Below are positions 1 to 4,248 of a stretch of 6,999 nt of DNA, one piece after another. Source of the DNA: Candidatus Treponema faecavium (GTDB lineage Bacteria > Spirochaetota > Spirochaetia > Treponematales > Treponemataceae). A model generated the notes under the pieces. The model did no database searches, was not told where the DNA came from, and worked only from the letters and a program-made list of their open reading frames with translations. Within the stretch, counting starts at the first letter, position 1; each line of letters opens with the position of its first letter. The position numbers and the translations under genes are program-made. The stretch is from assembly GCA_019113455.1 (NCBI GenBank), contig DXHG01000150.1, positions 1 to 6,999 of the forward strand, given 5' to 3'.

Positions 1-170
1 AAAAATTTGCAATCGGCAAGTGCGCCGCTGGCCATCGGCAAAATTCATGTCTGATAAATGGCAAAATAAAATTTTGCCATCGGCAAATGTAAAATTAGCC
101 ATCGGCAAATTTTTATTTTTTTAATGGGAAATCTGCCAGCCGTTGGCAAACGATATACTTGCCGAAAATA
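1..170. repeat. Periodic array of palindromic GCC-NNN-GGCAAA motifs
   Basis: The core GCCATCGGCAAA occurs exactly at 31, 76 and 98. Close variants start at 9 (GCAATCGGCAA) and 139 (GCCGTTGGCAAA). Weaker copies keep mainly the right half at 54-65 and 120-131, and a left half (TTGCC) sits at 159-163. The copy at 73-87 is a perfect inverted repeat, TTTGCC-ATC-GGCAAA. Motif centres lie near 13, 35, 58, 80, 102, 124, 143 and 165, so steps are 22 or 23 bases with one of 19. Sequence between cores is AT-rich. The array begins at the window edge and may continue to the left. The even spacing of about two helical turns suggests cooperative protein binding, but a degenerate tandem repeat is also possible. 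Confidence 0.6.
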
Positions 171-190
171 AGCGGCACACTTGCTGCCGC
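165..190 (-). terminator. Likely intrinsic terminator of the recombinase gene
   Basis: Read on the minus strand, GCGGCA (190-185) pairs perfectly with TGCCGC (177-172) around a 7-base loop, and is followed at once by TTATTTT (171-165). It lies about 137 bases past the recombinase stop codon and points the right way. The stem is only 6 pairs and the T-run is interrupted, so strength is uncertain. It overlaps the last half-site of the repeat array. Confidence 0.45.
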
Positions 191-326
191 CGCGGCATTG
201 CGTACGGGAACGGGAAACAGGCTGAGCGATAGCTAATATAATAGAAGAAAACAGACGCGTTCTTATGCAGATTCTCCGATATCCGCTGTCTGCGGCTGCG
301 GAAAAGTTCCGGCGGCGTATATGCGG
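171..326. other. Non-coding remainder of the left intergenic region
   Basis: Together with the repeat array this makes a gene-free stretch of 326 bases. Apart from the hairpin at 165-190 I see no RNA gene, no convincing promoter and no reading frame with a ribosome binding site. The region lies just downstream of the leftward recombinase gene, so part of it is probably that gene's 3' untranslated sequence. Confidence 0.4.
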
Positions 327-1160
327 TCAGAGCTGCAGGGCTTCAAGATGAGCCCGTTTTTCTTCTCCCGACGTTCGTGTATACAGGCGTGTCGTTTCCA
401 GCGAGGAATGTCCCAGCATATCGGCAAGCTCGGTAAGATTCTGGTAACGCTCGATATACATTTTCGCAAAAAAATGCCTGAACGCGTGAGCGTGTACTTT
501 ACCCGGTGTAATGCCCGCGTAATGACTGACTGCCGCAAGTTCACGCCAGATATACGCCGGATCGATAAGTTTATTTTTATTCCTTCCGCAGAATACCAGT
601 CCTTCTGTCTGATTGTGGGCTTCACAGTATTGTTTTAGCTGCTGGCACAGCGGGCGTGGAATATATATCTGGCGCTGTTTGCGTTTGCCGTATACAGTGA
701 TTGACGGTTCGCTGAGTTTTTCATATGTCAGATATTTCAGTTCGCTTATTCTGATGCCGGTTGACGCTAATGTGCGCATGATAAAATAAATGCGCGGCAT
801 ACCGTGCTGCTGCGCGCAGGCAAGCAGTTTTTCGTATTCGGCGCGGGAAAAGGTTTGTTCATAATTTGCCTGATACTGCCGTTTTACCGTCTGGATGCAC
901 AAGTCGCTTCTGCCGTACCAGCGCAGGAATGAGTTCAGCGGAATAATCATGCTGTTGACTGTTGCCGCCTTGTAGCGCTGTATAAGCGATTTCTTATAAG
1001 AAATCGTGGTGTCTTTGTGAATCTGGGACAGCGTGCTTGTCAGTGGGAGAAAGTCAAAAAACGCGGCAACGTCTCTCAGATATTTGCGGATTGTTGCCGG
1101 CGATTTTTCTTCATACACTAAATGGGCTTGGAAATCTTGTAATAGTTTTGTAGAAATCAT
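327..1160 (-). CDS. Tyrosine recombinase / phage-type integrase
   Basis: A complete 277-residue site-specific recombinase of the XerC/D-integrase family, which breaks and rejoins DNA through a 3'-phosphotyrosine. Residues about 1-95 form the SAM-like core-binding domain (PATIRKYLRDV, NSFLRWYG). Residues about 100-277 form the catalytic domain. Visible catalytic residues are R137 (STGIRISEL), a lysine at 159 or 161 in the VYGKRKQRQIYIP hairpin, H225-x-x-R228 (HAFRH), H251 (LGHSSLETTRLY) and nucleophile Y260. Length fits a small Xer- or transposon-like integrase. I see no extra domain of the integron type. The start at 1160 has no clear Shine-Dalgarno sequence (the preceding bases read ATTTTCT), but the next methionine would remove most of the N-terminal domain. 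The gene is divergent from the DUF2589 operon and shares with it a 23-base inverted repeat. It could act on nearby sites or be the remnant integrase of a mobile island; its target is not shown by the sequence. Confidence 0.9.
   Translation of the reverse strand: MISTKLLQDFQAHLVYEEKSPATIRKYLRDVAAFFDFLPLTSTLSQIHKDTTISYKKSLIQRYKAATVNSMIIPLNSFLRWYGRSDLCIQTVKRQYQANYEQTFSRAEYEKLLACAQQHGMPRIYFIMRTLASTGIRISELKYLTYEKLSEPSITVYGKRKQRQIYIPRPLCQQLKQYCEAHNQTEGLVFCGRNKNKLIDPAYIWRELAAVSHYAGITPGKVHAHAFRHFFAKMYIERYQNLTELADMLGHSSLETTRLYTRTSGEEKRAHLEALQL
987..1006. repeat. Perfect 20-base palindrome inside the recombinase gene
   Basis: CGATTTCTTA (987-996) is followed directly by its exact reverse complement TAAGAAATCG (997-1006), with no spacer. 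It lies in the part encoding the N-terminal DNA-binding domain, around residues 52-58. It may be a binding site for a dimeric protein, or a chance palindrome in AT-rich codons. Confidence 0.7.
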
Positions 1161-1170
1161 AGAAAATAGT

Positions 1171-1193
1171 CAATGAAATACAACATTATATTG
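1171..1193 (-). repeat. Left copy of a 23-base inverted repeat
   Basis: Its reverse complement matches 1309-1331 at 21 of 23 positions, including an unbroken 16-base core CAATATAATGTTGTAT. It sits just upstream of the recombinase start. The minus-strand reading contains TATAAT (1190-1185), which could be the -10 box of the recombinase promoter. A local inverted repeat AAATACAA / TTGTATTT (1176-1183 and 1191-1198) overlaps it, and GTCAAT flanks it at 1169-1174 and 1199-1204. Confidence 0.8.
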
Positions 1194-1203
1194 TATTTGT
1201 CAA
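1185..1203 (-). promoter_or_regulatory. Candidate promoter elements of the recombinase gene
   Basis: On the minus strand, TATAAT (1190-1185) mirrors the -10 of the rightward operon because it lies in the other copy of the inverted repeat. A perfect TTGACA (1203-1198) precedes it by only 7 bases, too close to be its -35, and no good hexamer lies 17-18 bases upstream. A start near 1177 would give a leader of under 20 bases without a Shine-Dalgarno sequence, implying weak expression. Confidence 0.35.
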
Positions 1204-1287
1204 TAAAAAAAATACTTTTTTTGCGATATTCTGGCTGTTTTTATACGCCCTGCGCGGCGTATGGCGTGCGGTATCAGACATAAATAG

Positions 1288-1317
1288 TTAAAAAATCAAA
1301 TATGTCGTCAATATAAT
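1288..1317 (+). promoter_or_regulatory. Candidate promoter of the DUF2589 operon
   Basis: A consensus -10 TATAAT (1312-1317) follows a weak -35 TTAAAA (1288-1293) at an 18-base spacing. Transcription would start near 1324, giving a leader of about 40 bases before the ATG at 1365. The -10 lies inside the right copy of the inverted repeat, so a protein bound there would be expected to block or alter this promoter. Confidence 0.5.
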
Positions 1318-1331
1318 GTTGTATAACATTG
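1309..1331 (+). repeat. Right copy of a 23-base inverted repeat
   Basis: This is the partner of 1171-1193 in opposite orientation, 115 bases away. It contains TATAAT at 1312-1317 and a local palindrome AATGTT-GTAT-AACATT (1315-1330). Its outer ends CAAT and ATTG are also complementary. It lies just upstream of the first DUF2589 gene. The size and internal symmetry suit either a dimeric repressor site or a tyrosine recombinase core site. Confidence 0.8.
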
Positions 1332-1352
1332 TGTAGACGGAGATTGTACCGT

Positions 1353-1358
1353 AAGGAG
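1353..1358 (+). promoter_or_regulatory. Ribosome binding site fixing the first DUF2589 start
   Basis: AAGGAG ends 6 bases before the ATG at 1365. It supports that start over an in-frame TTG at 1329, which lies within the inverted repeat, would begin close to the predicted transcription start and has no such site upstream. Confidence 0.8.
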
Positions 1359-1364
1359 ACAGCA

Positions 1365-1967
1365 ATGGCAATCTGGAACAAGGATAAACAGTCCGGACAG
1401 AAAATTGAAAAACAGAGTTCAGTTGATCTTTCTGATGTAATTAAAGGAATGCAGAAAGCGGTAAACGAAGCGCAGAAAATGCTTGAAACGCATAATCTGA
1501 AATCGCTGCAAAGTTTTTTTTACGCTGACGGGGACCCCAAAACGATTGAGCTGCATTTAACGCAGGATAATTACCTCGAAGTGCCGATTCTGGCGCTTGC
1601 CAATCACAATTCGCTGGTGATTGACAAACTTTCGATGGAGTTTGAAGCGAAAATCGAGCAGGTCGGTATCCGCAGCGCGGAAGATTTGCTTGAAGCGGTA
1701 ACAAAAGGCGGAAAGAGTCTTGAGTCTGAGCAGAAAAAGCAGATTACCGAGGACACTGCCGTGTTCGGCATCGGGTTTGCCGGAGAACCGAACAGCAACA
1801 TGCTGAAAGTAAAACTTGAATTTTCCGCAGCAAAACGACCGGAAGGGCTGTCGCGGATACTGGATGAGTACAACAAGCTCGTTGTGCCGTACGCTGCGGT
1901 TGAGGGAACCGATAATTCCCCGTGGAAAGACCATGACGGAGACGACGACATACGGTATGAATCATAA
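1365..1967 (+). CDS. DUF2589-like protein, diverged first paralog
   Basis: A 200-residue protein of unknown function with no signal peptide or membrane segment. It is a diverged relative of the next two gene products. All three share an N-terminal helix (here LSDVIKGMQKAVNEAQKML, about 22-40), a central strand pair (LEVPILALAN then IDKLSMEFEAKI, about 71-98) and a C-terminal segment (LKVKLEFSA then RPEGLSRILDEYNKLV, about 147-173). The PEGLSRIL stretch aligns with PEGFSRLL of the third paralog. This matches the layout of the Pfam family DUF2589, whose function I do not know. Unique parts are a longer middle section (about 99-135, SAEDLLEAVTKGG) and an acidic tail (DHDGDDD, 189-195). It begins the operon, 156 bases before the second paralog. 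A run of eight T at 1514-1521 lies in frame. Family assignment is less certain than for the other two. Confidence 0.75.
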   Translation: MAIWNKDKQSGQKIEKQSSVDLSDVIKGMQKAVNEAQKMLETHNLKSLQSFFYADGDPKTIELHLTQDNYLEVPILALANHNSLVIDKLSMEFEAKIEQVGIRSAEDLLEAVTKGGKSLESEQKKQITEDTAVFGIGFAGEPNSNMLKVKLEFSAAKRPEGLSRILDEYNKLVVPYAAVEGTDNSPWKDHDGDDDIRYES

Positions 1968-2123
1968 CCGGCTGCTGTAGCGTCTTGCGGTTCTGCGTGC
2001 ATGCGGCGGAACCGTACGGAATGTTTCCTTATTTACTGCAGAAAAGGGAAGCGGCGATACAGGGTCGGAAAATCCGGGCTGCGTATGCGGCTTAGGACTT
2101 TATATACAAGGAGTACCTTATTT
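1968..2123 (+). other. Structured spacer between first and second DUF2589 genes
   Basis: This gap is far longer than the 19-26 bases between the other genes of the operon. It contains a stem at 1986-1996 / 2006-2016 (11 pairs including two G-T) with a 9-base loop, and two smaller stems at 2066-2076 and 2078-2091. None is followed by a proper T-run, so I do not call a terminator. It may set the ratio of the first gene product to the rest by RNA processing or stability, or hide a second promoter, though I see no convincing -35/-10 pair. Confidence 0.4.
2108..2113 (+). promoter_or_regulatory. Ribosome binding site fixing the second DUF2589 start
   Basis: AAGGAG lies 10 bases before the ATG at 2124. 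An in-frame ATG at 2001 would add 41 arginine-rich residues unlike the family, and it sits in the loop of a hairpin without a binding site. Confidence 0.75.
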
Positions 2124-2705
2124 ATGGGACAAATTGCTGAAATGATGGGCGGTCTGCCGATGAACGAGCTTATTGGCGCGCCGCTGGTTTCGGTTGTTGC
2201 TGCGCAGCGCGATCTTGCGCATGTGATGATCGATTACGTGAACGATGTCGGTTTTGACGATCAGGATAAAACACGGGCGCGTATGCTTGAGTTTAACCTG
2301 AAAAAGCCGGTTATCCGCGATGATCTGGTAACAACTACCGATTTGAGTATTCAGGCGCCGGTCCTCGGTCTGCTGCCTACTCCCGCACTGCTGGTTGATC
2401 ACGTAACAATCGACTTTCAGATGGAAGTAACGGCGGCGACGTCGGAAAAATCGAACACTGCGGCTGAAGCGTCAGCATCCGCGTCAGGCGGATTCTTCGG
2501 CGCCAAGTTCTCGGTGAGCGGAAAAGTGTCGACGAGCAAGGAAAACACGCGATCTACGAATCAGACGGCCAAGTATCAGGTACACGTGGAAGCGAATCAG
2601 CAGCCCGCGACGGAATGTATGGGCAAGCTGATGGATATGTTCGCGTCATGCACTGAACCGATTCGGATTGAATCCGGCTCCGCTGCAAATCAGAGCGCAG
2701 CGTAA
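2124..2705 (+). CDS. DUF2589 family protein, second paralog
   Basis: A 193-residue cytoplasmic-looking protein of unknown function. The N-terminal helix reads NELIGAPLVSVVAAQRDLA (14-32) followed by IDYVNDVGF, a pattern typical of DUF2589. The core has SIQAPVLGLLPTP (75-87) and VDHVTIDFQMEV (91-102), then a low-complexity Ala/Ser/Gly stretch (about 112-130) that is probably a flexible loop. After this come strands FSVSGKVSTS and AKYQVHVEANQQ (149-160) and a short helix (CMGKLMDMF). The core motif is nearly identical to that of the third paralog (IDFQMEV in both), while the low-complexity loop is its own. The tail (about 180-193) is Ser/Ala-rich. The third gene follows after 19 bases, so the two are surely co-transcribed and may form a hetero-oligomer; that is inference. 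Confidence 0.85.
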   Translation: MGQIAEMMGGLPMNELIGAPLVSVVAAQRDLAHVMIDYVNDVGFDDQDKTRARMLEFNLKKPVIRDDLVTTTDLSIQAPVLGLLPTPALLVDHVTIDFQMEVTAATSEKSNTAAEASASASGGFFGAKFSVSGKVSTSKENTRSTNQTAKYQVHVEANQQPATECMGKLMDMFASCTEPIRIESGSAANQSAA

Positions 2706-2724
2706 CACAGAATAGGAGTATGCA

Positions 2725-3261
2725 ATGGCAGGCAGTGAAGTAAACGGAAAGAGAAATGTTGAAGCTGATATGTCGATCGCAGACCTGATCGCCGCGCCGC
2801 TGACGGCCGCAGCCGAAGCTCAGCAGAATCTGGCGCGCAGTACGGTTGAGTTTATCCAATCTGTGGGAATACAGCAGGATGAAACCGGGCGGGAAATAGC
2901 AAGAAGCCTGAGCTTTACGGTGCGGGCGCCGGGCAAAGAAAGCGGTGTAATGAACGAACTGTCTGTTCAGGCTCCGCTGCTTGCCATTGTTCCGATTCCG
3001 AATCTCGCAGTTGAAGAGGTGAGCATTGATTTTCAGATGGAAGTTACTTCCGCGGGTAAGGTAGAAGAAACTTCCGACTTTGAAGGCGAGCGGTCGTCTC
3101 ATGTGTCTGTGTGCGGCAAGGTATCATCGAGTGCGGCGCAGACCAGAGAAACAAATCAGAGCGCGAAATACCAAATACAGGTAAAAGCGCGCCGACAGGA
3201 AATGCCGGAAGGTTTCAGCCGGCTGCTCGACATACTGGCGGCTACCGTACAGGGCCAGTAA
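2725..3261 (+). CDS. DUF2589 family protein, third paralog
   Basis: A 178-residue protein and the most typical DUF2589 member of the three. Motifs in order are an N-terminal helix ADLIAAPLTAAAEAQQNLA (19-37) with VEFIQSVGI (41-49), a strand LSFTVRAP (62-69), the core SVQAPLLAIVPIPNL (80-94) and VEEVSIDFQMEV (96-107), then HVSVCGKVSSS, AKYQIQVKARRQ (147-158) and the closing helix MPEGFSRLLDILAATV (160-175). The alternation of hydrophobic residues in the middle points to a beta-sandwich flanked by helices. There is no signal peptide, membrane span or recognisable catalytic motif, so a structural or scaffolding role is more likely than an enzyme. The start is supported by AGGAG at 2714-2718. The repeated duplication within one operon suggests subunits of a shared assembly. 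Confidence 0.87.
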   Translation: MAGSEVNGKRNVEADMSIADLIAAPLTAAAEAQQNLARSTVEFIQSVGIQQDETGREIARSLSFTVRAPGKESGVMNELSVQAPLLAIVPIPNLAVEEVSIDFQMEVTSAGKVEETSDFEGERSSHVSVCGKVSSSAAQTRETNQSAKYQIQVKARRQEMPEGFSRLLDILAATVQGQ

Positions 3262-3286
3262 TTACATACGTATAAGGAGAAACAAT

Positions 3287-3553
3287 ATGAGCGTAAGAAA
3301 CGCAGGAACCCGTATTATTGCTGACGATTTATCGTTTGAGGTGCTGACGTACCGGATTATCGATAATCATGGCGGCCATGCCTATCTGAACGAAGGAGAC
3401 GTTGATTTGCTTGTGAACGGCCGCGCGCGCACCGGCATACTGCGGTTAAGCGGCAGTACGGAATACCGGATACAGCTGCCTGCAAGACGAATTGCGAATG
3501 ACCGCACGGGAATCATATTTGATTTTGCGCCTGATCAAGACTTGCATTTTTAA
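3287..3553 (+). CDS. Small unrecognised protein (88 residues)
   Basis: I do not recognise a family. The sequence alternates polar and hydrophobic residues (LSFEVLTYRIID, VDLLVNGRARTG, STEYRIQLPARRI), suggesting a small all-beta domain. It has no signal peptide, cysteine or membrane segment. The start is well supported by AAGGAG at 3274-3279, 7 bases upstream. It sits 25 bases after the third DUF2589 gene and 26 bases before the peptidase-like gene, so it belongs to the operon. Given its size and position it could be an adaptor or an inhibitor of the downstream peptidase-like protein; this is a guess from position only. Confidence 0.8.
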   Translation: MSVRNAGTRIIADDLSFEVLTYRIIDNHGGHAYLNEGDVDLLVNGRARTGILRLSGSTEYRIQLPARRIANDRTGIIFDFAPDQDLHF

Positions 3554-3579
3554 CCGCTGCGGCAAGGAGGTATCATTTT

Positions 3580-3987
3580 ATGGTAACGACTGAAAGCCGG
3601 CAGAAGGTGATGAAAATGCTTGGCGAATATGGATGTTATTTTTTATCGCTGGTGCATTTGGCCGAAAACATTACCGGCAAGCGCATCGATGCAGTTGCCG
3701 TGTACCTGAACGCGCTCAAGCACAAATGGACCGATACGGAAGCGACGATGCTTAATCCTACAGCGATTCTGTCTGATATGACGGGGCTGCGGTTCAGCAT
3801 TGCAAAAGAAGCCGCGGGATACGCTGCAGGGCAGAACGAGTATGAAATACTCCTGTTCAGCAACAGCAAGTATCAGCATTTTGTGCTGGGAAACGGACAA
3901 GGCGCTGTCGCCTATGATCCGCTGGGGAATTCCAATACGGTGGCGTCAGGCACGCTGACCGGCAAGCGGATATTCCGCAAAATCTAA
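3580..3987 (+). CDS. DUF261-like, possible papain/C39-fold cysteine peptidase
   Basis: A 135-residue protein. The N-terminal GEYGCYFLSLVHLAE (15-29) resembles DUF261 proteins of Borrelia and Treponema. It also resembles the active-site helix of C39-like peptidases, where a cysteine starts a hydrophobic helix. Later, YQHFVLGNGQGAVAYDPLG (98-116) has the His-to-Asp layout of that fold (HFV...G...YDP). Candidate catalytic residues are C19, H100 and D113. There is no signal peptide, so if active it would act in the cytoplasm or after release by another route such as lysis. The size suits a minimal catalytic domain. A perfect AAGGAGG (3564-3570) precedes the ATG. It is the last gene of the operon. 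Catalysis is inferred from motif layout alone; DUF261 has no established activity that I know of. Confidence 0.75.
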   Translation: MVTTESRQKVMKMLGEYGCYFLSLVHLAENITGKRIDAVAVYLNALKHKWTDTEATMLNPTAILSDMTGLRFSIAKEAAGYAAGQNEYEILLFSNSKYQHFVLGNGQGAVAYDPLGNSNTVASGTLTGKRIFRKI

Positions 3988-3994
3988 GCGTATG

Positions 3995-4032
3995 GTCGCG
4001 CTGTAAGGCGCGGCGCGGGATGCGGTTTTTTT
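3995..4032 (+). terminator. Candidate intrinsic terminator after the accessory operon
   Basis: GTCGCGC (3995-4001) pairs with GCGCGGC (4008-4014, one G-T) around a 6-base loop. Seven T follow at 4026-4032, but 11 bases after the stem rather than directly. CCGCA (3975-3979) can also pair with TGCGG (4021-4025), closing the hairpin right before the T-run. The stop codon of the peptidase-like gene is only 8 bases upstream. Confidence 0.5.
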
Positions 4033-4059
4033 GTTCCGGCAAATAAACCCGCGTCCCGC
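4015..4059 (+). promoter_or_regulatory. Second stem-loop that can absorb the T-run
   Basis: GCGGGATGCGG (4015-4025) pairs with CCGCGTCCCGC (4049-4059, one G-T), and the T-run 4026-4032 can pair with the A-rich 4041-4047. This long hairpin would hide the T-run of the preceding terminator and begins at the very next base. It lies 26 bases before the small lipoprotein gene. The pair resembles an attenuator, but no sensor or leader peptide is visible. Confidence 0.4.
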
Positions 4060-4085
4060 ACTGTATGCGTCAGAGGGGTACTATA

Positions 4086-4241
4086 ATGAAAACAAAAAAC
4101 AAACAAAAAATACGGCGCGTGCTCGCAGGCTGTGCCGTTGTGCTTGGCGTGCTGTGCGAAGCGTCCTGTACGATTATATCGCTTCCTAAAGACAGCAAGA
4201 CGCAGATAGCTGTTGAGACGGCGCCGGCCGGCGCGGAGTGA
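4086..4241 (+). CDS. Small putative lipoprotein (51 residues)
   Basis: A short gene opening the second operon. The product has a very basic start (MKTKNKQKIRR), a hydrophobic stretch VLAGCAVVLGVLC (12-24) and then EASC, so lipid attachment at C28 is plausible under the relaxed spirochete lipobox rule; C24 is an alternative. If cleaved at C28 the mature peptide has only 24 residues. A purine-rich GAGGGGT at 4073-4079 precedes the ATG. The stop codon ends 7 bases before the racemase start, and the GGAG that serves the racemase lies within this gene's last codons, so translation of the two is probably coupled. I do not recognise a family. Confidence 0.65.
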   Translation: MKTKNKQKIRRVLAGCAVVLGVLCEASCTIISLPKDSKTQIAVETAPAGAE

Positions 4242-4248
4242 ACCTGCG

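Noticed and set aside
1..170. CRISPR array
   Set aside because: Repeats are only about 12-15 bases, degenerate, and separated by about 7-10 bases of AT-rich sequence; no cas genes are present.
1243..1262. Hairpin ATACGCC / GGCGTAT as a terminator
   Set aside because: The stem is real (7 pairs, 6-base loop), but neither strand has a T-run after it. It lies between the two inverted repeat copies and may be incidental.
2001..2123. Upstream start for the second DUF2589 gene at the ATG at 2001
   Set aside because: It would add 41 Arg-rich residues not seen in the family, has no ribosome binding site and lies in a hairpin loop; the ATG at 2124 has AAGGAG.
327..3987. Integron with gene cassettes
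   Set aside because: The recombinase shows no integron-specific extra domain, gaps between the following genes are mostly too short for attC sites, and the genes share one operon layout.
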